Part shown: positions 31,700-43,779 of the stretch, piece after piece
Layout: each line of letters begins with the position of its first letter
How positions within the stretch are numbered: the first letter of the stretch is position 1
Notes under the pieces: model-generated
Told to the model about the DNA's origin: nothing
The model's database searches: none
The model's input: only the letters and a program-made list of their open reading frames with translations
Made by a program: the position numbers and the translations under genes
Assembly (NCBI GenBank): GCA_021234155.1
Contig: JAJEKV010000002.1
Location: 33,619,123 to 33,683,122, forward strand
Direction: 5' to 3'
Length of the DNA: 64,000 nt
Source: Isoetes taiwanensis
Taxonomy: Eukaryota > Streptophyta > Lycopodiopsida > Isoetales > Isoetaceae

Positions 31700-33600
31700 T
31701 AAAGGTATTGTGATAGTATGTGCACTCTAGATGTACCGATTAGTACGTCTCATCAAATACCGTCATGAAATCATATAAAAAACATGTTAAAAAACGTATA
31801 AAAATGTAAAAACAACCCCCTGTTATTGTGCTATATATGTGGTACTTGCTGGGTCATAAATTTAAAGCTTGAACATATAAATGACTACCAATTCATCCAC
31901 TTGGATCCTCAAAAGAGCTTGGAGTAGATGCGAATGTCTATTTCCCTGCAGGTTGAGGCCATGTGTCCCTTGTAAACTGGAGCAATGAAATGTTGTTTTG
32001 CCTTATCATATTGCTTCTTAAAGCTTCATATAACTCTTCTAACTTCCTTTCTACCTATAAATAGGCAGCAACAACTTAAAATTTTGAATTTCAAATGCAT
32101 TCTGCTGACAATTTACCATATATTTGTGCAATGGATAATGCTTATTTTAATTCTTCCAGAAACAGAAACAGAACGGCCCTAATACTTCATCTTCACTTTT
32201 TAACATAAAAAGCCATAGCCATTTTCACAATACAAATGGCTAATTAAATACTCGATTGAAGCTGCAACAGAAAGGGCTACTACACAATGCTCCAGTAGAC
32301 CTGAAATCGGAAATTAGGAAAGACCTAGAGCACTTCAGATAACCCTAAACTGAAAGCGCTTGAGCTTTGCATGCACGCTTTCTTTGAAAAAATTAGAGAA
32401 ATAAAAATAGAGGGGGGTAAACCATTAGGGACATGGATTTTAAGCAATCAAATACGGTGCGCACTCTAGTGGAGCTCATGCAATACGTCCATCGAATCAT
32501 ATAAAAACCATAAAAAAATGTATAAAAATACAAAAGAAACCCCATGTTACAATCAAGCTACAATAAAGCAAATGCAATCAAGCTACACAATATAAAAATA
32601 CAATAAAGCAAATGCAATATCTGGAAACTAGTTGCAACTATCCAATGTGATATTTATTTGTTTGCATATATGCCATTGCTATAGTGAGAAAAGATGTCCT
32701 TAAACATTCAGGCCATGTAATTCAGTGATGTTTTTGCAATTTATGATTCATAGTGTGCAATTCTTAATACTGCAATTCATGATAGTGCATTCTTCAAGGA
32801 GGAAATGAGAGGAGAAAAGTTAAATCTTTTAATATATGAAGAGATGTTTGCGGCAAAAGGCCACCATTGTAAATTTCTTGTTTAATCAATGTATTAGATG
32901 TCTGTGATAGCTTGTGATAGAATGATTTAGAGAAGGAAGGAAGGAAGGAAGGAAGTATATTTTAACGTCCGCGGAGGCCAAACTTGACCTATGAGACGGT
33001 ACATGCAGTATACAAAGCAGATAAAACCACATCAAAAAGACAAATGCTACTATACAATGTGTCCCTACTACTGGGATGAAAAAACCCCCACATGGGAGGA
33101 AAAACCCTGGTAGTAGGCTCTCAGATCCCTTGTCCTGTGAGAAATGCTCGCAGTGGAAGGCCGTGGTGGTAGATTTCTTGTTTAACTAAAGTATTAAAGG
33201 TTCTAACTATTATTTCTCTTTTATTAACTTACTCGATGGTACATTGTCTAATAAACACTATTGTCCCTTTGCTACCATGGTACCTAAAGTTTTATTTCTC
33301 TTCTTGCTATCATGTCCATGGCTTCTCCCTCAGTTCTGGATGAGCTCAATAGCTCACCCTTAAGAAACAATAGTACCTAGCAAGGGAAACATAAATCCAT
33401 GTTCTACCATTCTTACATCGAATGCATGCCCAAATAAAATCCAAAGATCCCAAACCAAGGCTATATCACAATAACAATCTCACACTAGGCATCTTTGAAA
33501 CTAAGACTTCCTCACACTATCTCAAATAATCACAGTTCAATCTCAGTTTTGCAGTACTCTATTACCATTATATTATGCAAATGGAATAATGACTTTTCTC
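31700..33600. repeat. Dispersed repeat pair and simple repeats
   Basis: GCACTCTAG...AATCATATAAAAA...GTATAAAAATG sequences occur at about 31718-31825 and 32460-32560. A (GGAA)n tract lies at 32933-32957. No gene can be supported. Confidence 0.5.
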
Positions 33601-33659
33601 CGATGGAGCGCAAATTATAAAATAAATAATGTCAAATTTAGTGCGCTGAATTAAAAAGC

Positions 33660-33995
33660 ACGAAGTCAAATAATGACTTTTCTCCACTGCACACAAATTC
33701 AAATTCTAAAACAAATAATGCTGAACTTAGTCTGTTGAACAACAATAGCACACAAACTATAAAACAAATAATGCCAAACTTAGTCCGCTAGATTAGAGAA
33801 ACAAATAATGTCTAGCTTTAGTTTGCTAAACAACAATAGCACACAAACTATACAACAGACAAATAATGCCAAACTTAGTACACTAAATTAGAGAAACAAA
33901 TAATGCCAAACTTAGTCTGCTAAACAATAATAGCACATAAACTATAAAACAAATAATGCCAAACTTAGTCCACTAAATTAGAGAAATAGAAAGTG
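33660..33995. repeat. 91-bp tandem repeat
   Basis: AACAATAGCACACAAACTAT starts at 33741, 33832 and (diverged) 33923, exactly 91 bp apart. Each period contains two AAACAAATAATGCCAAACTT half-units. About 3.5 copies are present. Confidence 0.85.
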
Positions 33996-34117
33996 GGAGT
34001 TTTTCAATGTAATTGTATAGGTCTTAAAAACCTTAGACCTATATTGCCATGGAAGAATAGAAAAATAATTCTTACTGTTGAAAAATCAATCATGAATCAA
34101 TATTTTTTCTTTTCCTT

Positions 34118-34625
34118 TTTTTTTTTAAGGATCAGTTATATTATCTGTAAAGAAGAAATTACATGCATATGCCAAGTGAACACAACATAAATGATTATGC
34201 AAGAATAACCACTTGGCAATTCAACCAAATAATTACAAGTTGTGATAAAAATGTTTCGTGAGCGTGAGATACCCACTCCTCCTGTTCAAATGCTGCCAGA
34301 AATTGCCGCATCTTGTATTTTAGAGATGGCCACAAATTAGCTAGATCATATATTCTTGTGAAAAAACTGCTTCCTCCGTCTCTTCCATATTAACCAACCC
34401 ATCCACCCTTTACATAAATTCACTGCAATCTTCTTGTTTGGTGGCCATAAAGCGGGATATAGGCCTAATAAGATCTCCTCCTCTGATAATGGCGCTTCAA
34501 CTACTTCCCACAATTTATCCAAATTGGATGGATTACCCTGCACTGAATGAAATAATGCTTAATCATCTCCTCTCCTTGGCTACACATTGGATACAAGGGG
34601 GCGTCACCTTGTGGAACTTGTCAAA
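34118..34625 (-). mobile_element. Non-LTR retrotransposon (LINE) 3' end with zf-RVT remnant
   Basis: On the minus strand 34620-34510 reads APLYPMCSQGEEMIKHYF then IQC, the CPxC...H...C pattern of the reverse-transcriptase-linked zinc-binding domain found after plant L1-type reverse transcriptase. Downstream, LYPALWPPNKKIAVNLCKG and a C-terminal LANLWPSLKYKMRQFLAAFE follow in shifted frames. The element ends in a T-run at 34118-34127, which is the poly(A) tail on the minus strand. It is 5'-truncated, or its upstream part is unrecognisable, and frameshifted. Confidence 0.65.
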
Positions 34626-35109
34626 ACCACGTGCATCAATGGGAGGGGGCAATTTTTTACCCTTTTTCGTATGTATACTAGGGGTCATAGGGGTTTTGTG
34701 ATGTTCTTCTAGTTGTAAAACCATACGGAAAGGGGTCAAATTTGCCTATCAGAAACACGTATACTAGGGGTTTTTCGGCTACCCTATGCATGCAGGTGGC
34801 ATATCCCTTATAAAGAAGGTGGATCCCCTGGGATTGGATAGTTTGATGAGATGTTGTGCTTAAATTTGCTGACCACCGAGTTAACCCTTATCAATGTGTG
34901 TAAAATCTGCCACAACGATGTAGATACTTTTGGTGGCATATGACGCTTCCAAACCCACTTCCATGTTTAAACCACCTGGTTTTCTTCTAATAATTATGGA
35001 CTACGTAATTGATGGCAGGTGAGGCATTCCGCCCCGTAGGGGCTCGAGGTGGCGCCGCCAGCTGAGATGGGACGTAATAAACAGGGAGGTCAAAATTATG
35101 AAAATGAAG

Positions 35110-35280
35110 TTATGTAGAATGGCATGGGGGAAGCCATTCTTGCTGCCCCCATGCCATTTCTACTACGTCAAGGTAAGGCAGACCGGATTCTACAGGTTTT
35201 GGAGGGGTGATTTGCCATTCTTGACAAGAATGGTTCAAGAAGATGCAGGAATGGTGACCCACTTACCTTGACGACTAGTT
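35110..35280. repeat. Nested inverted repeats (hairpin-forming)
   Basis: GTAGAATGGCATGGGGG (35114-35130) pairs with CCCCCATGCCATTTCTAC (35146-35163) across a 15-base loop. Just outside, CGTCAAGGTAAG (35166-35177) pairs with CTTACCTTGACG (35262-35273). This is a candidate MITE remnant or foldback RNA. Confidence 0.7.
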
Positions 35281-35317
35281 CTTGAAATCATCTGTTCCAG
35301 CGACCTCTGTTCTGGTG

Positions 35318-36123
35318 CTATGTTTGATTTTTTATTCGAATCAAGGTCTCAGAATCCTCTTCCAGCTGGAATAGGGCAAAACCTTGTGCATTTTTGAAAG
35401 ACTTATCACTCAAAGGCTGCACCAAGGAAACCCTGGAAGCCCCTTTCCCGACTTTATGACGCCATAGCCATGCTCCGAATTCTTTAGCAAGCCAGCTACC
35501 CATTGCTGACTCTCCGCTTGGAGTCCTTCAACCAAACCGCATACCAAGTGCTGCCAAAATAGAGTTCCTTTATTTCGGCAATCTCCTTGAAGGGCAAAAG
35601 CCTTTTTTTTTTTCCACAGTGGATCCTATTTTCCATAAACAAGTCGTTTTGAAGAGCGGAGCAAAGCGGCGCATTGAAATAGAGAAGAAGATTACGCGAA
35701 AATTGAAGGGACGGAATTTGACAGTAATTTTGACCTCCCATTTACTGCGAATCAATAATATGTCTCAAGATGCCTAAACCCAACCAAAATAAAAAATGAA
35801 TTATATATGTCCAAATTAGGGCTATTACAAAATGAATTATATATGTTCAGATTACGGGTGTGTGGCAGTGGCTCTGTGTTCCATGGGCAAATAATCTCGC
35901 AACAAGCCATGGCAAGAGAAACTCTACTCAGGCCTCGGTGGGAAGGAAACTGGACTAGGTTTAATGTAATGGCTTCATGTAGAGCCAGAACCAAAAAATT
36001 AGGGCGCCAAAAAAAGCAACAAAAAAACTGCAGAGACTCAGCTGACAGGCAAAGTGCGATCTTCTGAATAATTTCGATATGTAATTGTGGCTTTCGGAAT
36101 TCTTTCTCTGTTTTGCAATCCAA
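35318..36123 (-). other. Broken coding-like region, unassigned
   Basis: Successive minus-strand frames (35741-35496 with NDLFMENRIHCGKKKRLLPF and ELYFGSTWYAVWLK; 35503-35318 with EFGAWLWRHKVGKG) look protein-like. They could be parts of the LINE whose 3' end lies at 34118-34625, but I cannot confirm a domain. Confidence 0.25.
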
Positions 36124-37172
36124 GAGGAAAGATTGGCCAGTTGAGACATCTAAAAGATAATGTAACAGAACGATGGTAGGGCTGCAAAATTTTGTCTTTT
36201 CGAGTAAGCAGTTAATTTAGCAGTTTAGTGGGATTCTCTCTCTAAGGGAGCATGCTTTACAAAACACTTAATAACGGTAAAAGAAAAATTAACTGCCATT
36301 GAGGCCATGCGAATTTAACTTTGAAGCCTCTACACTAAAATAAAGAAACATAGTAATATATCATAGTTCGCTTCTCTTCTGAATGCTTAACCAAATTATT
36401 GATAGCAGCATTCAACCCATAATTTTGTTCATCTGTGGTCTTGATGGTTGAAATTAAAAAAATTAAGTCTTTTCTGCAAGCCCTTCCAAGCATTATAGGT
36501 GCAGACTTGAAAATTGTAATTCATGGCCATTATCATCAATATACGAGGAGGCAGCAGAGCAGATATTAGAACTCTTAAAATTTGGAGTCAGTTAACCAAC
36601 TAACATACTGGGTAACATGTAACAGTACCAAACTACAGATAAATATTCTGAAATGTGTCAAAAAAGTAGATTATGATTTTAGGTGTCACTAGTGTTGTAG
36701 GACCTGTTAAAATGAGACATGGAGCACCAGTATTGAGTTGATTAAACTTCTCCGATGTCAGTATGCCTGTGAAGAAAATAGTTCCTTCTAACATGATTGC
36801 CAAAGCCATATAATGGTCCCATCAAAAACAAATATAAGGAAAAGAAAACTTAAAGCATGCGATTGTTGATTACAATCCCGAAGAATTAACGAGAGGCAAA
36901 AGAAAAGTTGAAGCAGCCATTTCCTTCCTGCAATGAGGATTCGCTCAACTAACAACCATAATGAAACTGCCAATTAAGAAAAGTGAGACCATGCATCAAA
37001 TATAATTTATAACATCAAAGCACAATTCCATCCAAAGATGACCGCCTCGAATATTGAGACTTCAAAGAGGAATCATTCATTCCATCCAAACTAATACAGT
37101 TACAGATCCTGCTCTTTTATAGGTGCAAAAGCTAAGCATAGATCTCTAATATACAGACAAGTTGCATCTACG

Positions 37173-38126
37173 CTATGATGACTGCTCAGGCCCAAGGCCT
37201 CCCTGCTGTGTCGGAAAATTGAACTGACTTTGAAAATTGTATGGACGTGCATTTATATGCATGTTGCTCTCAACAATAAGTTTTGCAATCTGCAAATGTG
37301 TCTCATTTCTCCTTATTTCCAACTCCTTCAACATCTCCATTCGTCTTTCTTCAATTTCCAGCCTCTTAGTTTCCATTTTTTCCAAGGCTTCAATAATCAT
37401 AGAAGCCATTTCCTTAGCATGGCGCCCAGCAGAAAGTGCAGGAAGCTTTCGCCGCTTTTTCATAACTTTCTCAGACACCCCAGGCACGCAGGAGCCTTTT
37501 CTGTCAGGTGTTGCTCCCCCTAATTTACTAATGGGGTTGCCAATATGACTGCAAAATGGAAGATCGCGGATTAAACCATCATCTCTCAAGTCGAGACCAC
37601 CACTTGGAATTTGGTTCATGGGTGCCTGGTTGCTTTCTGCCATCATCTCGTTACCATCACTATTAAGATCTTCTTCATCAGATACTGCAACACCATCCAT
37701 ATCCTCTATCATTGAAGGACCAAGCTTCTCACCGCTTGCAATGCCGCCTGGAATACCCTGAGTAATGGAATGCGGTCTATCCATCAACTTTTCCATCTTA
37801 TCATACCACTTCCATTTTGGCTGCGCTCGGCCTCCACTCATCATTTTCTTGTCCTTCACAATCTTAAACATTTTCTTCAAGGAGTCCAACTTATTCCTAC
37901 ATCGCGTATAATTATATCCCTCCCCACAAACAGACCTCAGTTTTGCAATTACATCCTGCCAATCCTTCTGTTTCAAATTACCTCTCTGCTGTTCTAAATA
38001 CTTGCTAGTATAACTGTCCAACAAAGTTGCAATGGCCATTTCATTCCATTCGCCACAAACTGTACTATCATTTTCACTTATTTTCCCAGTTTCAATGCTT
38101 TTTTCGCAAAGCCCAGACATTGCCAT
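37173..38126 (-). CDS. Trihelix transcription factor (ASIL/SIP1-like), single exon
   Basis: A 317-residue intact frame. Residues about 25-110 form a trihelix (Myb/SANT-like) DNA-binding domain: WNEMAIATLLDSYTSKYLEQ, then KDWQDVIAKL, YNYTRCRNKLDSLKKMFK, KDKK and KWKWYDKMEKLM, with the tryptophans and the helix-3 CRNKLDSLKK pattern typical of the SIP1/ASIL branch. An acidic middle region follows, then a basic KKRRKLP stretch that could be a nuclear signal. The C-terminal coiled coil (EALEKMETKRLEIEERRMEM) is a feature of this branch and usually mediates dimerisation. Family members are nuclear repressors of seed or stress genes in angiosperms; the role here is inferred. It has no frameshift, stop or insertion and is the only clearly intact host gene in the window. 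The start is the first ATG of the frame. Confidence 0.9.
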   Translation of the reverse strand: MAMSGLCEKSIETGKISENDSTVCGEWNEMAIATLLDSYTSKYLEQQRGNLKQKDWQDVIAKLRSVCGEGYNYTRCRNKLDSLKKMFKIVKDKKMMSGGRAQPKWKWYDKMEKLMDRPHSITQGIPGGIASGEKLGPSMIEDMDGVAVSDEEDLNSDGNEMMAESNQAPMNQIPSGGLDLRDDGLIRDLPFCSHIGNPISKLGGATPDRKGSCVPGVSEKVMKKRRKLPALSAGRHAKEMASMIIEALEKMETKRLEIEERRMEMLKELEIRRNETHLQIAKLIVESNMHINARPYNFQSQFNFPTQQGGLGPEQSS

Positions 38127-38689
38127 TTTAAAACTAATGACTCTTGTCTAACTTTAGCAATCTATTAATCCAAGGAAAAACCCCTGCATACCTGAAGTGA
38201 GGAGGTCAACAAAACGTGCCCTTCTGCTTGAGTTATTTTTGCAAAGCCCTAAAGCTTCCGAAGCATCCAAGTTTGCGGGTCTGTATGGGCCACAACCAGA
38301 ACCAAGATTCTAGGATCCTGGCATGTCCAATAGCAGATCTGACGAGCGACCCAGAAACAGATCTGCACATTTGGGCTAGAATGTTGTGGCTAGAAGGCAG
38401 CAGATGTCGCGATTCCGATGCTGTGGCTCTGATTTGAGGCTTGATCAAGTCAGAGACCGGCTTCCCCTCCCCTTTCCCCTTTACCAGGAGACAAAAGGAT
38501 ATTACTGGGGGGATTTTTAGGACGTTCCCATGTACAGTTGCTGCGATGATGTGGCACCTTAAGAAATGTGAAACGGGCTTGGCGCTCTTTAAGTGGACGA
38601 AATGTTTTTACTAAAATAACTGAAACTCTGTGGTTGAGGTTCAAGCTTTCTTATCTCTATCACGGGGGTGAAGATATATTTACCTTGGT

Positions 38690-39590
38690 TTCAGGGATCC
38701 CGGAGCTGGAAATCCCGACCTTCGGAATTTCGAGCCATTCTCGACAGGGTCTGTTCGCGAACCCCCGTTTCGAGTACTGTCACCGGTTCGGTACTGTCAG
38801 GCTGATCTTGGCCGTCCAACCCCCCGTGAAATCTCAGTCGTCCATAGGAGATCCCGTCTTCTGGGATCGCGGTTGGTTATACCCTTCTCCGAGATTGCTG
38901 GGGCATGGCTGTTATCCTCTCCCGATATCGACCCTGGTGATACCCATCTCCGGGATCACATCCACGGCACGGTTGTGATCCCTGTGCCGAGATCCTGCCC
39001 CGCGACTACCCCTTATCCGCAATCGAGGCTAGTGATCCCAGTCTCCGAGACCCCCGTCAATCGCACGATTGTGATCCTCTCTTCAGGGATTCCACCTCCG
39101 ATGACTCCGTGATCTGCCACCGTGATCCCCGTCTTCCGGATCCCCGTCAGCGGGAACACGTGATCCCGCCCTCCGGGATCCCCCCCCTCCACGATGACAT
39201 GGCCGACATGCCATGCTATCAGCCATGGTGTTCCTCCGTGATCCCGCACTGAGGGATCCCGCCTCCGTGGCTAGCCTGGCCGACATGCCACACCATCAGC
39301 CACGGTGTTCCTTCGTGATCCTGCGTCCGTGGCTGACCTGGCCGACATCCACGCCATCGGCCACGGTGTTCTGCATATCCCGCCTCCAGGATCCCGTGTC
39401 CATTATCAGCCTCAGTTATCCCGGCCTCTGGGATCCCACGACCATTATCGGCTATAGTGATCTCCGAGGCCGGATCCAACCTAGTGGTATCCCAACCTCC
39501 CATTGTTGTTGGTACCTGGATCCGGATCACACATTGATGATTCCGGAGGGGAGAATCACCTTACTGATGACGATCCCCGGGGGGTTCACC
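38690..39590. repeat. GC-rich degenerate repeat rich in GATCCC/GGGATC
   Basis: About thirty copies of GGGATC or GATCCC in 900 bp, often as CTCCGGGATCC-like units, with longer repeats such as TGGCCGACATGCCAC and CATCAGCCACGGTGTTC near 39198-39370. It differs sharply from its AT-rich surroundings. Frames on both strands are by-products of the repeat. Confidence 0.75.
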
Positions 39591-39599
39591 TAGATTATG

Positions 39600-42500
39600 G
39601 GGTATGAAACATGTGAGTGCACCAAATGGGTTTTTTTATTGCCTCTCTCGTACCGTATACCTAAGAAAAATATAAGATTTTTATAGTTTAAATGCGGTAC
39701 GGATACCAGAGGGAGTGTGGTGGCGCCAATCTTAGACTCTTCGTATACTGTAAGGGTCCATCAATTTTTTTTGGGCTGTTGGGGATTATGTCGTGGAGTC
39801 TTAGATCAAGATCTATAGATCTATATGTATGAATGCCGAAGCTGTATCTTTTAAGTTTCCTTTCGTTAACTTAAAAAATATCACTTATTTATGAAATTAC
39901 TTACGTTGATTTGGATTTTGGACGAAATGCAACAGGCTCTGAGAACGAATTCTAGGGTTGGGCTCTCAAGACGAAATGGGGACAAAATGCATTAATCAGG
40001 AATTTTAAGGTTTGCCATGTCGTTGCTTTTTTTTATTTCTAAGGGTTGCTTTCTTTGATTTTACATTGCTTGTTGACGTATATACATTGGCAAATGGAGA
40101 TGGTCGTTGAATATGCCTCTTCTTGGCCCTGTTTGTTAGCCTGTCTTCATTTTTACTGTGAAGAATCACTTTCTTACTTCAGATTTGCAGTATATAAGGG
40201 ACCAAATTCGTGGTCCAGACTTTCTGTGTTTAATTAGAGATGGGCTCCGCCCCCTTGAGCAGTTTATATAGGCTTGCTTTTAGCACTGATAGGAGTTTCA
40301 AAGTTAAAGCACCGTTTTCTTATTAATATCACTGCTTTTCTGCCAATTCTTTTAACTTTTGCAACAATTTGAAGAATCTTGTCTGATGCTTTGCCAAGTT
40401 TTGGATCACTGTTAATTTTTCCTTGCAAAGGTCACATCTAGTCTGTCACAGGCCAATCAAGTCATCTCTGCTTTTGCCAAATTGTCCAATGAAGATCTTG
40501 TCCTTGCTTTCTGTTGTGGCCTTTTCTTAGATAGTAACATGGGGAGATCTGACTACAGAGGCTTGGCACTATAGTAACCAGTTTTTCATGTGAATGCAAC
40601 CTGCCAAACTGTATAGGGTTCTGCTTAATTCCGGCTTCTCCTGTTTAGAATTTCTATTAACAAAAGTAACTCTCCTCTTCATTACAATCATATTGAATTG
40701 GAAAACGTGAAGGATAATTTTAATATGAAGAGCTCAATGTTTTTGGAAATGGATAAACCATGGGACACCATTTTAATAAACATGATTGCAACTTGGTGCC
40801 CAGTGGAAGTAACAAACTCATCACCAAATGATGCTTAAGCATATGTGCTAACATTCTTAGCTGGCGTACTAAACCCCTTTTTTTTTTCCTGAATCTGAAA
40901 ATAGAGCATCTGCATTTTCTTAGATAGTAACAACTATTTCCTGAAATGATACTATCCTAGACTTATATGGTTGCTACATACTATGCTTGGCATAATAGAT
41001 GCCCTCATTATTCTTAATGATAGTCTCTTGCAAACCTTATTTCTAATCTTCCCCGTGAAGTACACAATGCTGAACATCAGCGTTATAAAAAAGATATGTC
41101 ATAACTTGAACACCTGATCTTGTATTTGCTATTATATATATATGGGTTTGACATCATAAGAAAGGTGAGACAGCTCTATACCCTTTCGATATACAGGCCT
41201 GGTCAATGCACTCACAGATTATTTTCCTCTGGAAAAGGTGGCCTTATAGTTGGCAATGTTGCTTTCAGTGCCTGTTCTCAATGATCAGCATGGATCAGCA
41301 AGAACAAACAGAGGTAACAACTGTTGGTCAGGTTATCTTTGGTAGTCAGCAACCTTCATATATGGATGCCAAAGATATTCAAGTTTATTTTCCCAGAATC
41401 AGGATAGCCAACGGACATTTAACAAAAGTTTGTCATTCACTTGAACTTATGTACACACTGTACATCCCGATATTGATGGTGTCATGCCTCAGCAGATTCA
41501 GCAGCCTCTGCTGCAGCTGCTGCTATTGCAGCAATTGCCACACTTGTCTCGTTGCCCTGCAGAGCTTCAAGTAGATCCTTTCCTCCAGGAATGGTATCAT
41601 CTGAACCAACTGTGTAAGTAACAACTCTCCCTAATCTCCAAATCTCCCTAAGCAGGTCAATATTATATCCCCAGTCCCTGACAGTCCACCAAGTGTTGCA
41701 GGCTTAGCTCCCATCTAGATAAATAGGACATCATGTCAGCTAAGATTAGTGAAACCCTAACAAATCTATGGTGAAACCCTTTCCGACTGCCGGAGCCCAA
41801 ATGAGACGGAATTCGTTGACTTGCAGTTGCTGCTGCAGTCCGTTCTATATGTTTCTTTAAGGGATCGTTTGCACGTTCGAATGCGATCTGATTGCAAGGC
41901 ACACAACATTATCACAAGTTAAAGTGAACGAATGGCAAAAAAATAAGTAATATCTTGATATCTTCCTTATGGAGATTAAGTGGTTTAGGGACTTTTTACC
42001 AATCGCCTCCAACTTTTTTGCAATCCGACTTCAATTTATCAAACACTCTTTGCCTTTGATATAAATCGATAGATCAACACAATATTAAAATAATAAAAAC
42101 AAGACTATGACTAGGTCATGTATCTCCTTTTTCGTTGAAGCTCGCCCATCATCGAAACGAGCTTCTTCCATTTAAAGCTCTTTGCTTTTTCTATCTCTGG
42201 GAAAGACTCTTTCATTTTATTTTTGACGCTCTCTATTTCGCGGTGGTCGTAAGCGCCAGGCTAGACCACCGGGAGGCCATAAACGAGAGATATTGTTTGA
42301 AACCGCATCCCTCAGTGTAGTATAAACGACACTTCCGGAGTCATCCTTCTTAGGAAGATCGTTCCTGAAGCATAAATGGTGGGTATATAAAAGCGTGTTT
42401 ATGTCTACCGTCAATATACATATCCCGTCCCGATAGGAAACTTTTGAGCACTTTACAATTTATTCTAAGTGAAGAGAATGAACAAAACAACAAATTTAGA

Positions 42501-42627
42501 TGGCAAAGTAATAATATTTGAGGTTGATATCTTAAATAATATGTTCACATAAAACTTTCACCAAAAAATTATTATTATTATGATAGTCGGGTATATTCGG
42601 GGCCAAATCACCCGCCGACTTACGTAT
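39600..42627. other. No supported gene
   Basis: AT-rich DNA. A frame at 41206-41574 and a shifted reading GLVNALTDYFPLEK near 41200 look protein-like, but I cannot assign a family and stops intervene. A (TA)n tract lies at about 41132-41143. Confidence 0.35.
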
Positions 42628-43174
42628 CTAAAACAAAGCGAAATGGATGCTCTCCTTCAGTGACACGACGTCATCGGGATCCGGACCTCTCCAAGTCAGG
42701 CGATTCACGATATCCTTGGGATCCTGAACCCGATAAGTCTGGTGATTCATGTCGTCGTCGCCCTCTTGAACCCTATGAGTCTGTTGTTCCACTACCTCTT
42801 GACCTGGGAAGTAATGAGAATGAGCATCTTTAACATGCTGCAACCAAAGAAATGTTTGGTACCTAGTGGATATATATATACCTCTTGAAATCTCCCTCCA
42901 AGTTCCTTGCACCAGAAAAATCTATTCCCGTCTCATGCCTAGAACGGGAGTCCATACTACGTCTACCGACCTCGATATTCTTGCGAGAACGTGGAGGCCG
43001 ATAATCAACTCGATGGGGCATAGGAATTGAAAATTCTGGAGGAGGCTGCCTAACCGGCACAGGTGTCAAAGAGGCAAAATATGCTTGTTCTCTCTCAGCG
43101 AGAGACATGCTTGCGAGGAAGGCGGGGAGCGACGGAGGAGTTGCAGAAGCCACAAATATCACGCAAAAAACAAT

Positions 43175-43213
<39 letters not shown>

Positions 43214-43440
43214 AGGCTATCTTAATACCCAAACCTGTTGCTGTAGTGACAGTTGGAGGTTGGCTACTTGGAACATCAGCACGATTGCCCCTATCTCGTG
43301 GAGTCCTCCTCCTATTTTCTCTAAACTCTTCCCTTTCCTCTACACAACAAATTAAAACTCCATGCATAAACCTACATACCTAATTAGAGGGTAAAGCGTA
43401 TAAAAAATATATATACTTACCTTCGTCTTCGTCATTCTCC
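42628..43440 (-). CDS. Unrecognised Arg/Pro-rich protein, several small exons
   Basis: Minus-strand exons with plausible GT-AG borders encode NNRNRNRRENDEDE (about 43470-43427), then an Arg-rich REEFRENRRRTPRDRGNR (about 43345-43245), then MSLAEREQAYFASLTPVPVR and RPPRSRKNIEVGRRS (about 43150-42890), then TRYQTFLWLQHVKDAHSHYF and degenerate VQ(E/D)...D repeats to a stop at 42628. A 30-base T-run at 43180-43209 lies in one intron. I recognise no domain; low-complexity RNA- or DNA-binding or a transposon accessory protein are both possible. Confidence 0.35.
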
Positions 43441-43549
43441 CTACGATTGCGATTACGATTATTTATCGCGGAGAAAACTAGCATACCTAGATCAAAAGAA
43501 ATTATGAGAGCTTATTTATATTATAAAATTATTTCGTATATATGTATGG

Positions 43550-43760
43550 GGTGCATATCGAACTCTAGGTTGCCATATTATCAGGCCCTGTATCATGTCA
43601 TACACCGAACCCTAAATTATCACGCGTGGCAGTTTTAGTGCCACATCATGAAACCCTATATTGCATGTGGCACATCATCAAACCCTAGATTGTGTCACGT
43701 GGCGACTTCGTATTGCCACATCATAGTGTAAGTGCCATGTCATCAAACCCTAGTTTGCGT
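43550..43760. repeat. Repeats of the type CCACATCATCAAACCCTAG
   Basis: Four to five diverged units combining TGCCACATCAT, AAACCCTA and CACGTGGC. They lie directly upstream of the DDE-like gene and resemble subterminal repeats of a DNA transposon. Confidence 0.6.
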
Positions 43761-43779
43761 GTACATATACCATATGAAG

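Noticed and set aside
18115-37000. LTR retrotransposon body
   Set aside because: No gag, protease, integrase, RNase H or paired LTRs were recognised, although direct duplications occur.
43181-43210. Poly(A) tail of a retroposed gene
   Set aside because: A 30-T run without a recognisable source sequence or target duplication; treated as a homopolymer in an intron.
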